Source: Ricinus communis (lineage: Eukaryota > Streptophyta > Magnoliopsida > Malpighiales > Euphorbiaceae). From it: 64,000 nucleotides of DNA. Positions 47,862 to 60,480 of this stretch are shown piece after piece (the stretch's first letter is position 1; every line of letters begins with the position of its first letter). Location: NCBI RefSeq assembly GCF_019578655.1, contig NC_063256.1, forward strand, positions 25,220,342 to 25,284,341. The letters are read 5' to 3'. The notes beneath the pieces were generated by a model. The model saw nothing but the letters and a program-made list of their open reading frames with translations, did not search any database and was not told where the DNA came from. Made by a program: the position numbers and the translations under genes.

Positions 47862-49678
47862 TTATGCTTTCTTTCCCTTCTTACTGGCCTTGGAAACCTT
47901 GGCGCTCTTGGCACCCTTCTCTTCCGCCTGTTCCCCTGCAAGCTTGACCATCTCAGATCTTCTTCCCTTGTCTCCCTTTATCAGTTGAGCTTACCAGATT
48001 TTTGCTTTCAGATGCTTTCCTTTTTCTCTTCTTTCCAGCAATAGTGGCTTCCTTAGTACACATCTTCTCAGTCTGAGATGAGAGGCGTTTAAGTCCTTCA
48101 GTTATGTTAGACATCTCCTTCCACATTGATGTCTGGCTTTCTATACTCATTTTGAACCCTATGGCTACCACAGACTTAAACTGCTGAAGTCTTGGTTTAA
48201 GCTCTTCTCAAAGGTACTAACTGTCTTCTCTAACTCACTCTGCCTCTTTTGAATCTCCTTTAATGAGTATTAGACATTTGAGCTGGGGTCAAGATCCATA
48301 CATAGTTGTTGGTATAGAGCAGTGACTATTGAAGGCAGTAGTGATCATGTTCAGCAGATTGCTGATTGAGTTTTGGTCACTTATAATTGTAGCACAAACG
48401 TCTGCCTCTACTATGCTTTTTCTCTCTATTTCTTCCAACTCTTTTTCAGTCAAGTCAGGACTCCATTCTGACTCATCTAATTTTTCTTCCTCATCATTGG
48501 ATTTCTCATTGGTGCTAGACATTTGACTTTTGGTTCCCTTAGCTGATTCCTCTCGGATATCTGAAGATTGCTTAACAGGCTCCTTTTTGACCTTTTTGAG
48601 CATTTCTTTTCCAACCAAGTCCTACTGCTCTAGTCTGGCAAAAAAAGCCCTCATTCAAGTCATTTAGTTCTTTGTTTCTTTCTTCTTTAGATGCCTCGAT
48701 CTTCTCTGCAGATTTTTCCTTCCTACCAATGGATTTCTCCTTTTTTGGTTCCTTATTATCTTTACTATTGTTTTCAGACTTCTCACCCATTAAACTTAGA
48801 TGTCTCTTTGCTCTAGTTTTCCTCTTCCCTTCCTCACTTGATCCTCCGAGAGTTTCCTATTATGTTTCAATCAACTCGACCTCATCATTTTCTCTGTACT
48901 TACTATTGTTAATGGTGAACTTTCTAAAGATATCACTTGACTTCAATTCTGTTTCATCTTTAAGAGGGACACTAAAGTACTTAAACAATAGAGTGAGATA
49001 CATGCTATATGGCATACCACTAGTAGGGTTTAGATTAGTCATTACGTTCAACAGCAAGTAGGGAAGGTTTAACTTATGCTTCTTAGCTATGTGCCACATC
49101 ATTTATAAATCCAGTTCAGTGACATAGTCTAAGATACCCATTCCTGGAATAAAGCATTGAGCTATGAATTTATGCAGCATTCTACCATAAAGACCATAGT
49201 CAGTAGAAAATTCTTTATTTAGAGTTGGTTGATTGGCCATTAGTTCTCGATAGAATCTCTTTTTGTCGTACCCAAGGATGCTTCTAGCTTTTGGTGTGTT
49301 CAATGATTTTTTGCTTCTTCCACTAGTAAACCTAGAACTTTCCCTAATAAAGTTGGAGTGATTTTTGTAGGCTCGCCATTTATACTCACCCGTACTAGTT
49401 CATCTGTCACTTTCATGATTGATCTGTAGAATTCTAAAGTGAGGTCCTCATAAAATGTTTCCTTGGTCTAAATAAATGGAATCTAGCCTTGAAACTCAAA
49501 CTATTCCTTGAACTTTATAGCTTTATTACCGAAGATCTTTCAGTCGAAAACCCTAGGCTGCACCATTTTTTATTTTTCTATATGGATGGATATCTCAAGA
49601 ACTTGGGATTTCTTTTTCTATTTTTGTTTGTTTTATTGAGGTAGTAGAGGTGTTGGAGTCTCTTGCTTTTCTAGCCAT
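47862..49678 (-). pseudogene. Third ORF of the SIRE-like element ('putative plant transposon protein' type)
   Basis: Downstream of RNase H on the element's strand, ATG 49678-49676 starts a broken frame 'MARKARDSNTSTTS'. Next comes a region with 'KAIKFKE', 'ETFYEDLTLEFYRSI', 'VSINGEPTKITPTLLGKVLG' and 'HKLNLPYLLLNVMTNLNP' (about 49540-48940), which matches the plant retrotransposon ORF annotated as putative plant transposon protein. The C-terminal half (48790-47862) is Glu/Lys/Ser-rich, with a likely coiled coil near 48270-48240 and a Lys-rich end 'KVSKASKKGKKA'. Numerous stops make it non-functional. Its role in the element is not known; an envelope-like function has been suggested for such ORFs. 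Confidence 0.65.
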
Positions 49679-50293
49679 GTGTTTGAGATGAATGATGGAG
49701 AAGAAAAAGTAAGATCGAGGGGTCTGGGTTATGTGAGAGAGAGAGAAGTAAGGATTTTGAAGTATAAGGTTTGAAAGAAAAAGGGAGAAATCTAGATAAA
49801 TGAGGAGATAAGGATTTTGTTTTCCTTTTGAAATAGAGATCTTAAATATCCAACGACTATTCCCCTTTTTAAAATTTGAACCTTGATAACCGTTCCTCTT
49901 TTCTCGTGCACCCATTCTCCCATATTTATGTCAGTTTTCTTAGCCTTCCACAATCCTTATGAATTCTTCTTTCTCTACTTTTTGTTCAACCTTCAAATTG
50001 AACTTCCTTTCCTTTTTTTCATGTTTTTATAACCAAAAAATTTTCTTATTTGTGAAACTGATTTTCAAAATTGATTTTGAGCGAAAGAAAAAAAAAGCAG
50101 AATGGAAATTTTAATTTTAATTTCTTTTATAAATAATCTGTAAATAACACATCAAGAGAAATACACAACAAGGCTAATGTGAGAGGGATTCATATTAACT
50201 TGAGAACTAAAAATAAACCAATTATGTATTTAAGATTATATGACACATGGCATAATTAATTTATCATTAGAGAGATAATTAAATATAACTTAA
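49679..50293 (-). other. Spacer between pol and third ORF of the SIRE-like element
   Basis: About 600 bp of non-coding sequence. An open frame that extends the third ORF upstream to 49915 has no family signature and is probably untranslated leader. Confidence 0.5.
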
Positions 50294-52903
50294 CTAAATT
50301 GAGTGCCCATGCCAAGTGATATTCTACTTTTGCAAAATTGATCTTCACCAAGAGGCTTAGTTAAGATGTTTATCAGTTACTCATCTGATGGGACAAATTC
50401 CAATAGGATGTCTCCCTTTTGAACATGGTGTCTTACTTCAATGTGCTTGGTTCTTGAATACTGTACATGATTCTTTGAGAGGTTGATGGCATTAGTGTTG
50501 TCATATAGAATCAGTATTTGTTTATAAATAAGTCCACAATCCTTTAATTGCTACTTCATCCATAAGATTTGTGCAACATAATTGCCTGTTGAGATATATT
50601 TTTCCTCAACTGTGGATAGAGCAACATATGTCCATTTCTTGCTGAACCAAGAAATTAGGCAGTGACCTAGGAATTAACAAGTGCCTGATGTGCTCTTCAT
50701 GTTTGACTCTACTACCTACATAGTCAGCATCACTATATCCAACAAGATCAAAGAATTCACATTTAGGATACCATAGACCTAAATTACTACTTCCAATAAG
50801 ATATCTGAATGTTCTCTTCACAACGATTAAATGTGATTCTATACAGTTTGCTTGGAAACTTGCACACAAACATATAGTGAAATTGATGTCTGGTATGCTT
50901 GCAGTTAAGTACAATAGAGATCCTATCATTCCTCTATAAAAGCTTCATGTCAATAGGTTTCCTATGCTCATCCTTTTCAATTTTGGTTGAGGGACTTCTA
51001 GGTGATCCAATTGGCTTGAGTCCTTCTAGCTTGAATCCCTTAAATTAGTTCCTTGGTATATTTTCTTTGACAAATGAAAATGCCTTCATCTGATTGCTTT
51101 ATTTGTAGTCCCAACAAAAGTTAAGCTCACCTATAAGACTCATTTCAAATTCACCCTGCATATCCTCAGAAAATTGCTTACAAAGAGAGTCATTAGTAGA
51201 GCCAAAAATAATATCATCTAAATATATTTTAGAATGAGCAAATCTTTAATTTTCATTTTGTAAACAAGGTGTTGTTGATTTTTTCTCTAGAATGCCCTTT
51301 TCCAATTAAAATTTACTTAGTCTTTTATACCATGTCCCTAGGGCTTGTTTTAAGCTACAAAGAGCCTTTGTAAGTTTAAGAACATGATTAGGCATCTCAT
51401 AGTTTTCTAACCTAGGCGGCTATTCAACATAGACTTCTTCAATTAGATAACCACTTAGAAATGCCCTTTCTACATCCATCTAGTAAAGTTTAAAGCCTTT
51501 AAAACAAGCAACATCACACATAAGTCTAATAGCTTCAAGTCTAGCAATAAGAGCAAAAGTTTCATCGAACCGATACCTTCTTCTTGGTTATACCCTTGGG
51601 CAACTAAACTTGTTTTATTTTTGATAACATTACCTTTTTTGTCTAATTTAGTTCTTAATACCCACTTAATTCTAATGATAAATTTCTTCTTGGGTCTAGG
51701 TACCAACTTCCAAACATTGATTTCGTTCAAACTGATCTAGCTCTTCCTGCATAGAAGATATCTATTTTTCATCGATTTGAGCTTCTTCATAGGAGCTGGA
51801 TTAGATGTCTCCTCATCAATACTGACATCATTTGCTTCTTTATCACCATCTTTTCTTTCTTCCTCATCTAAATTTGCATCTTTATATTTTCTTCCTATAA
51901 CATGGTTAGATTCATAAATAATTACATGCATGGATTTCTCAACAGTTTAGAGTATGTTTGTTGAATACTCTATATGCTTTGCTTGATATTGAGTATCCAA
52001 GAAATATTCCTGTTTGAGTCAAACTTTTTGAGATAATCCTTTTTATTATTTAGTTTGAAACATTTGCAATAGAATGCATGAAAATATGAAAGATTTGGTT
52101 TCCTTCCCTTCCACAGCTCATAGGGTGTCTTATTTAGGATAGGTATGATCAAGACTCTGTTTAGAATGTAACACGCTGTGTTTGTGGGCTCTGCCTAGAA
52201 ATATTTAGGAAGGTTTCTCTCATGCAGCATGGTTTTAGCTATTTCAGCTAGGGTTCTATTGTTATGTTCTATCACACTATTTTGTTATGGGGTTCTTGGG
52301 GATGAGAAGTTGTGATATATCCCATGGTTTTTACAATATGAATCAAACAATTCATTCTCAAACTCCCTCCCATAATTAGTTCAAATGGATGAGATGGAAT
52401 ACCCTTTTTGTTATGAACTCTTTTAGCAGATGTGTATAAATGCACAATAAGTATTTATTTTTGATGTAATGGTAAGGACCCATGTGAACAGTAAGTAGTC
52501 ATCTACTATCACGAATGCATATTATTTCCATTTAAACTTTGAGGAGTTATGGGGCCAAATAGGTAACAATTCAATAATTCTAAAGGTCTAGATGTGGATA
52601 CTATGGATTTTGACTTAAAGGTATACTTAGTTTGCTTCCTTTTTTGACATGCATCACATATGATCTATTTCATATTTCAGCTTGGGTGGACCTCTAATAA
52701 GATCTTTTTGACTTAGTTTTGATATCAAATGCATGTCCACATGTCCCAAATGCCTATGCCACATCCAATTGCTATCCTCAATAGTGATTAGGCGTCTGTC
52801 GTTGACGTTACAAGAATTTAGATTGAAAATATAGATGTTACCTATGCGAAGACTAATGACTAAGGCCTGATTATCAATGGTTAACTGCACCTCACAGTGA
52901 GAC
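50294..52903 (-). pseudogene. SIRE-like Copia pol (pre-integrase to RNase H), 5' end cut
   Basis: Minus-strand pieces appear in the order of Copia pol. The GAG-pre-integrase domain is at 52890-52640 ('WMWHRHLGHVDMHLISKLSQ'), followed by decayed integrase core to about 52160. The integrase C-terminal part is at 52152-51970 ('LNKTPYELWKGRKPN'). RT begins at 51730 ('VWKLVPRPKKKFIIRIKWVL', then 'LVAQGYNQEEG'). The RT end and RNase H run from 50929 to 50294 ('MIGSLLYLTAS', 'VGYSDADYVGS', 'RTKHIEVRHH', 'LTKPLGEDQF'). Several frameshifts and stops are present. Gag, protease and the 5' LTR are missing because copy B begins at 52904. Confidence 0.85.
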
Positions 52904-53626
52904 TGTTAGCCCTAAAGATAAAGAGTTGTCAGATGATTTATGTTAATTTATACATCAAAGTTGATGGCATAAAATTATACTAAAGGCATTATTTGACTCT
53001 AATGGTACGAGTAGTCAGGTATTATTAAGGAATAATCCAAACCGTTAGAGATGAAAACCATGGAATGTAAACACAAATGTAAAAAAAATTATAAAGCAAG
53101 TTTATAATGATGAGGTTCTCATTACATACGTTCCTAAACTTTGTCCATAGTCGATGTTTGATCAAGAATTAGATATTGATCATTGGATATTGATCAAACA
53201 CTTGAGACTACCATAATGTGTTATCACGTATTTGTGAAGTAAGCAATCTGACTCAAAAGGTTAAGGAATATGGATTCTGAGATAAGCATATGGGTGCTTG
53301 TTATAAGAATAAGTTCATTAAACATGACCCTACTGAGTAGTTCATATAGAATTTACCCCAAGTGTCTGTGGACAATACTCTTGTGACAATTATGTAAGGC
53401 ATGATCCTTAGACTTGAGATAACAATGTATTATCTTATATGAGGATTACTATACTTTGATACTATCTTATATTTTCCTAGCTATAATTTGAAGGTTATTC
53501 TTATTGCATATGAACCCTAAGGGATAGAACTTATGATCTAGAAGTTTTTGAAATTTTTCGTTTGATTAGGGTTTGGGCATTAGAAATCTATGCCATGTGT
53601 ATAAACAACTTTGATGTGATCATCAA
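52904..53626 (+). mobile_element. 5' LTR region of Copia copy B
   Basis: Begins TGTTAGCCCTAAAGATAAAG and runs through the same landmarks as copy A's LTR read on the minus strand ('gaaaaccatggaatgtaaa', 'gatcaagaattagatattg', 'gggtgcttgttataagaat', 'actctgtgaca'-like). Its start coincides with the break in the SIRE-like integrase domain. The 3' end of the LTR is not defined, because no clear primer site is seen. Confidence 0.7.
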
Positions 53627-54890
53627 TGATGTCTATCAATATGTACTCACAAGTGTACAAACTATTCCTATAGTAAGAGTAAGTCCACCACGAGGTCGAT
53701 CTTAGAAGGAACTATATAGCAGTTATTATAAAGACTAACTATCACACAAAAATACTGAAAATAAATCTGAACACTCTAAATCAATATTTTGGAGAAGTGA
53801 AATATTCATAAAATAAATATAATAAACTATAAAATAAATATACAAATGATTATGATGTATGAAAACTATATGATGAGACTAATATTTAGCCTAGCCATTT
53901 ACTTAGTAATCCCTTATTTTACCTTAAGCCTAGATCTAATGAATGAGATGGTGATGTGCCTTTTCCTTTAGCCACTCAAACTAATGATGCAACTAAAGTC
54001 TTTTATACCAACATAAATTGAAGTAAAGATGGTGTCTCTAATACATTCAACCTAGATATTTCCATAACAAGTATTATTATTAAATTGATATGATGGTCAA
54101 CCAATAATAATAAATGAAACTAATAGAAATATGAAGGTAAAAAATCATTCATCAAATAAATAAACAATAAGATTCATACATAGTAAAAAGGCTAAACTAA
54201 ATACTTATGAAACTAGCCTTACATATTTAATTCAAAGGTCCTTGTACTTAAATAGAAAGACATGAAAAACAAGACAACAAGTAGGAGCTCTCTTGAAATT
54301 AAGAATCCTTCAAGTAGGAAGATGATTAGTCCTCACCCTCCACTTCTTGAAAAGCTCATTAGATCTTAAAAGAACAATGAAAAACTAAACTAAGGTGTTT
54401 GTGGAAGATGAACTGTAGAGAAATGTAGAGAGATGAATAATAGACAGATACTGACTAAATGTATATATCCCGCTTGTGTAACTGATCTCCACTACTTGTA
54501 TAGATCCTTTTGCAGAGTCCTCCTCTAAGTATAAAACTTCTAAGAGTTATCTTCTACCACTCTTAACTATCCTAACTTAAGTAAATAACTAATAATGGTC
54601 CATAATCACATAAAAGATTTAATTAATCCCTCATTGGGCCTTGATATATTCGGCTAATCCTGTGAGATTAGTAGTCCACACGTCTTTAATTCTAGATCTC
54701 AGCAACATCTCTTTTTATGCCCATTTGTGAGTATTTAACTTATATTTTTATTTTTAGCTATTGACACATGAAATTGGAAAATACAACTAAAATGAGGTAT
54801 TAAGCACATATTTCTACGTATTATGTATATAAAATATACAATTAAAGCACTAAAATACCCTAAATATATATACATAATATGAAGCTATCA
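53627..54890. mobile_element. Solo LTR inside Copia copy B, TSD ATCAA
   Basis: The 1264-bp sequence starts TGATGTCTATCAATATG and ends GAAGCTATCA, flanked by identical ATCAA at 53622-53626 and 54891-54895. The phrase 'ccaccacgaggtcgatctta' parallels 'tatcaaggtcgtatccctc' near the start of the Athila-like LTRs, so a distant gypsy (Athila-like) relationship is plausible. No internal coding is present. Confidence 0.8.
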
Positions 54891-57406
54891 ATCAACACCC
54901 AATCTTTAATTAAATTTGGATGGAAAAATTAATTGAAATAAATACATGGTAATTATCACAAAAACTTTTCTTGAATATATGATGTTCAAAATTCATTCAA
55001 AATAATTGGAAATTGGATTCTTGATGATTAAAGCAAAACTATACACATGTTACACATCCTAAAGGTTTGGATGTGCATATGTGTATGGGTTTTGATTTGA
55101 TTTGATTTTGGATAAAAATGAATATAATTTAGAAGATGAATAATGAACCTTTAGATTTTTAAAAATTTAAGATTTAATTTTCATGAACACCATATATGCA
55201 CACAATAGATACATCAAGTGTTGAATTGATGAGTTATGCACATAGTATGGGTATTGCTTGTTGAATTCAGCATATGTATGCTTCTTGATCTAATGGCAAG
55301 CCTATTGGGGAAGAACATCAGATCTAGATCATGCATAAGATGAGTTCTTAAAGCAATCTTGAAGGTTGATTTGAGCCTTGATCATGTTCCTTGCATAGTT
55401 GCTTTATTTCTTGATGATTGCCATGTGAATCTTGAATTGTTTGATATAAAATTTGATTTTTTGATGATGGATCTTGATGAACTCAATTAATTCTGGAATT
55501 AATGTAATTAATTAGCCTAGTTAGATCTTTGAATCTTATTAAATAAGAAGTGTTCTTATTTGTAAGGATTTCTAGATGAAGTATCCTAGTTGACATGTGA
55601 TTGCTTATCTTCAGACTATCTAATTGTCTTAGGATTATAATTACTTATCCTAATATGATTAGGAGATTAATTAAAACTGTGTTTTAATTAATAAAAATAC
55701 TATTAATCTTTTAAGACAAGGACTTATAATCTTAGAATCCAAGTTGGACTAGGAAGTTGTCAAGATTAAGACAAGAGTTTGACTTTTGTCCTAAATGTTA
55801 GACATGGCCGTAAATCTCATAAATTATAAGGGAATTTTTATTTTTAAAATTTAATTTAATTAGTTTAAAATTCTCATTAATTTATGTTATCCTACGACTT
55901 ATGTCTTAGTATCCTAGTATGACTAGGTTGTTTGTCTTAATTAAGACATAAGTTTGACTTTACGTCTTAATGTTTGACTTTGTATCCTAAAAGGACATAA
56001 AATAAAAATTAAAGATATTTTAAAGAGAATTAGTTATTAACTAAATCTGATTTAATTAATTTTAATTCTCTACAATTTTCTTCAACTAAGATTAAATCTT
56101 AGTTTTCTAGTATGACTAGGATTAGTAAAATTTATTTGGTCAAAGGTAGACTTTATGTCCTAATTCTTATTTTGGCCAAAAATTATACTCTAAAATGAGG
56201 AGAATTTCTATTTTTGAATATGATTTAATTATTTTAATTCTCCATAACCCATTTAATCCTAATTTCATGCAATGATTAAATAACTTGAATTATACTATCT
56301 TGATTCTTTATATGCTTTACATAATATGATTATATTTGGCAATGATCAATGGTTCTAGACTATAGAAACCAATGTGATTGTATTAAATGGCTGAATGTTC
56401 TGATTTGGTATTTATGAAATAAGGACTGCATTCCTTGTCTTTCTCTAATTTTCTCTAGGTCTTAAAAATCTTTTCTCATCAAACTCCCCTTGAATGCCAC
56501 TCAAGGTTTCTCTAAATCTTATATAATTGTTATTTATTTTTAGATTAGTTAGATAGACCTTTATTTTGTATTTTGAATGGAGATATGGCACCAAATGAAG
56601 TTGAAGGGGATATTGCTTCAAGAATTAGAGATTATAAAGGCAATACCTAGGTTTTGACTATATAGTTATATTTGATGGCTCGAGATAACAAGTTTAGAAA
56701 ATCCATAATCATCCATAGTAGTTTAGCATGCTTAGCTTATATTATATATGTGATATATGATATATGCATGATTATGCCAAAGCATGAAACTCTTATATTC
56801 AATAGTTGTATGTTCATGCAAAAGTATGTGACCTTAATCACTGCTTAATAAAAAATCTCTCGTTCAATTTTAAGTCACATGTTAAGGACATGGTTAAGTT
56901 GCCTTCCATAATTAAAATAGGAATGAGAGCCTTGTTCATAGGTTAATTTGTTGAGTCACTCAAGGTTGCCTATTACCTAAGCATGTTCTCTATTTAATTG
57001 ATGGGTCTTACTTAGCTATCTTATCTAAATTGGATGAGTCACTCATGTTTATATGAAGATAGAGGCATGAATTAGGTGAAATATATATGATGTTTGGAAC
57101 ATCATAAAATATATTTTGACAAACGCCATTGCCCCTAATTGATATGGAAGTTGTATAAAGATACAAATAGTTGTCTACCTAATTTATTTTAATATAGTTT
57201 GTTGAGTCATTCAAGGTCATATTAAAATAGATGGGATTCTAGCGCACTAGGATAACTAAAATTGTTAGCATCCCAAATTAATAGTGAGGGCTATTAATTT
57301 GTATTGAAAAATAGTGGGACTATAAGTAACTGATTGCAAGAACTTCGCTAGTTGTATAAATTAACTTATATTCGTTTATCTTTATATTGGAAGGTTGTAA
57401 GAAAAG
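54891..57406 (+). mobile_element. Long leader of Copia copy B
   Basis: Non-coding leader up to the gag start at 57407. It is collinear, inverted, with the copy A leader (38069-39693). It contains repeated short phrases 'cctagt(a)tgactagg' that are nearly palindromic (55750, 55910, 56115), shared with copy A. Confidence 0.65.
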
Positions 57407-57548
57407 ATGAGTAACAATCTATCTTTGAGTAGTATCCTTGATACAAATAAGCTCACTGGTTGAACTTTCTTAATTAGCATTGCAATGTGAGAATTGTTCT
57501 CAAACAAGAAAAGAAGCTTTATGTGCTGAACACACCTCCATTGCGTCT
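57407..57548 (+). pseudogene. Copia copy B gag start, truncated
   Basis: ATG 57407 opens 'MSNNLSLSSILDTNKLTG' followed by a stop, then 'KKKLYVL'-like remnants. The sequence stops matching Copia Gag at about 57548, where the minus-strand Copia C reverse transcriptase begins. It is homologous to the copy A gag start at 38068. Confidence 0.7.
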
Positions 57549-60480
57549 CCCTGCCAAGCTCTAGGGGCTTATTTCAATCCATACAAGGCTTTAGTTAATT
57601 TGAAAACATAATTAGGAAATTTATGACTTTCAAAACTAAGAGGTTGCTCAACATAGACTTCCTCCTCAATAAATCCATTTAAGAATGCACTTTTCATATC
57701 CATTTATTACAATTTGAAATTCATGTGATATGCATAAGCTAAGAGTATCCTAATAGCTTCTAATATAGCAACCGGAGCAAAGGTCTCATCATAATCAATG
57801 CCTTCCTCTTGGTTGTAACCTTTTGCCATCAATCTAGCTTTGTTTCTTGTGATAGAGCCTTGCTCATCTAACTTGTTTCTAAACACCCATTTACATCCAA
57901 TAATTTGGTGATTCTTAGATCTAGGAATAAGTTCCCACACTTTGTTTCTCTCAAATTGGTTTAGTTTATCTTGTATAACAATCACCCAATTTTCATCATT
58001 TAAAGCCTCATCAATGGTCCTTGGCTCAATTTGAGAAACAAAGGCTAGATTATTTAAAGCTACTAGTTTAGAACGAGTACTTACACCTTCTGATAAGTCT
58101 CCAATTTTGAGTAGGAAGGTGATCCTTTTTGAAGTTTCACTCGAATTCTCCAATGCTTGAGGTTCTTGTGTTACATCATGATTTTCTTGATTCTCCTCTA
58201 TGGATTTTTCAATCCCTTTTGATGGATCATCAACATTAACTTTGAGCTCCTCAAGTGCACCTACAATATCATTCATACAAATATCTTTCCTAAGATCAAG
58301 CTTGTTCGCTTCATTAAAAACTACATTAATAGGCTCTTCAACTGCTAAAAGCATTTGTTAAAGACTTTATAGGTTTTGCTTGATGTGGAATAGCCTAGAA
58401 AGATTCCTATATCAGTTTTAGAGTCAAGTTTTCAAGATTTTCCTTGGTATTTAAAATGTAGCATTTGCATCCAAATACTCTAAAATATGAGACATAGGCT
58501 TTCTTCCATTCCAAAGCTCATAAGAAATTTTATTTAGTAAGGGTCTTTTAAAAACTCTATTTGTAACATAACAACTAGTGTTAACGACTTTCGCCCAAAA
58601 GTAAGAAAAGAGTTTATACTTATTGAGCATTTTTCCATCCATTTCTATTAGTATTCTATTTTTCCTTTCCATAACTCAATTTTGCTATGGTGTCCTAGTA
58701 GACGAAAAATTATGAGAAATTCCAAATTCTTTGCAAAGGTGTCAAAAAGATCCTTTTCAAATTCTTTTCCATGATCACTTCTTATGTAGAAATCAAATAT
58801 CCCTTTTCATTTTGAACACGTTTTGCAAATGATTTGAAAATGTTAAAGGCTTCATTCTTATAAATAAGGAAATTAACCCAAGTACATCAAGAGTAGTCAT
58901 CAATAATCATAAATGCATATGACTTTCCACCTAAACTAGCTACTCTTGTAGGTCCAAACAAGTCCATATATAGTAGTTAAAGTGGTTTAGAAGTACTTAC
59001 AATGGTTTTTGACTTAAAGGATGATAGATGTTGTTTTCCCATTTGACATAGTTCACAAGGCTTGTCTTTAATGAACTTCACTTTGGGAGTCCATTCACTA
59101 GCTCCTCTTTGGCTAATTTGTGTAGAAGCTCCATATTGCATGACCAAGTCTTCTATGCCATAGCCAAGATTAATCACAAATAGACATAAAGCACTTGAAA
59201 GATTGATTAGCAACTTTGTATAGGCCAATTATGTAGGTGTTGCCACTTCTTTCTCCTTTGAATATCACATTGTTATCCACTAAGGCATTGACAAGGCATT
59301 CATTAAAGTCAAAAGTAACTTTATTACCTTTGTCACATAATTGACTTACACTTAACAAATTATGTTTCAATTCATCAACTAAGATAACATCATCAATGAA
59401 AGATTTACCATCCTTACCAATGGAGCCAATACCAATTACCTTACCCTTGGCATCATTTCCAAATGTAACTTTTCCTCCATCATAGTTCTTGACATTTACA
59501 AAGAAGCTTTTATCACCCGACATATGCCTTGAACATCCACTATCAACATGCCAAAGACTTGTGTTGGTGGATTTAAGACACATTTATAAAAGAAGGTTAA
59601 ATCACTTGATTTTAGGTACCTAAATAAGGTTGGTCCTTTGAAGTTAGCTTTGGAAAATCCATCTACGAATTTATGCATCTTCCTTACTTGGTATTTAATA
59701 TTGACATGTCTAACTCTCATGTAATAGTGGCAAGTGACCTTGGGATTATGTGAGAAGTTAGATTTGGTCTTCTTAGCCACTTTTGCTTGAGGTTTGGACC
59801 TCACATGATTCAAATCATTACACATGCATGAGTGAGATTATTAGGTTTTAATTTCCTATAAATGAATGCATGTCTTGTTCCTTTTGGCTTAGCCTTTGGA
59901 ATATGTGTACCTTTTCCTTTTTTTCAAATGGTAGGTTTGGTGTGTATTTAGTCCTTTGAGACTCTATTAGAGTTTCTCTCAATGGTGGAGGTTGAGTGGC
60001 CTTAACAAAAATTATAGTGTTGGATGTTTGAGGTGTGGATGATGAAGCTCTATTGAACCAAAGTCCATGTCTCACAAGGGGAGGTCTTTGAGATACACCT
60101 AGTGTATCAAGATACTATTTCCCTTCGTGAAATCTTGAAATTGAGTTCCTATGCTCCTCAACTTCATTTCTCAAATAATTATTTTATTTAAGAAGCTTTT
60201 CATTTGAAATTCCATCCAATGATTTTTTTTTTATATTCTCATTGGAGGTTTTTAAAGAAGCAATTTATGTCTTTGACCTCTCAAGATCTTCTTCCAAGCT
60301 TGAGCACTTGCTTTTATAAAAACTTAATTTTGAAAGAATATTTTATAAAAGTTCATCCTTATCATCCAACACATCATCACTAAAAGAATGAGAAGATGAA
60401 CAACAAGAAGAAGAATTGCATGAATGAGAAGTGGAGCATACCTAATGTGAATCTTCCAAGTTGACCATGAAGCAAAGATT
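57549..60480 (-). pseudogene. Copia C pol: protease, integrase and first half of RT
   Basis: On the minus strand, protease lies near 59550-59300 with the catalytic D-S-G in 'WHVDSGCSRHMSGD' and 'LLSVSQLCDKG'. Pre-integrase and integrase pieces are at 59228-58977 ('CELCQMGKQH') and 58672-58451 ('YFWAKVVNTSCYVTNRV'). The 216-codon open stretch 58354-57707 covers the linker and the start of RT ('[20 protein letters not shown]', 'YDETFAPVA'). RT continues to 'KALYGLK' and 'APRAW' at about 57551 and ends there, so the RT active site and RNase H are missing. The element is less decayed than the SIRE-like one. Confidence 0.85.

Noticed and set aside
49103..49303. Independent small gene in the third-ORF region
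   Set aside because: It is one piece of the broken third ORF of the SIRE-like element, in the expected order and strand.
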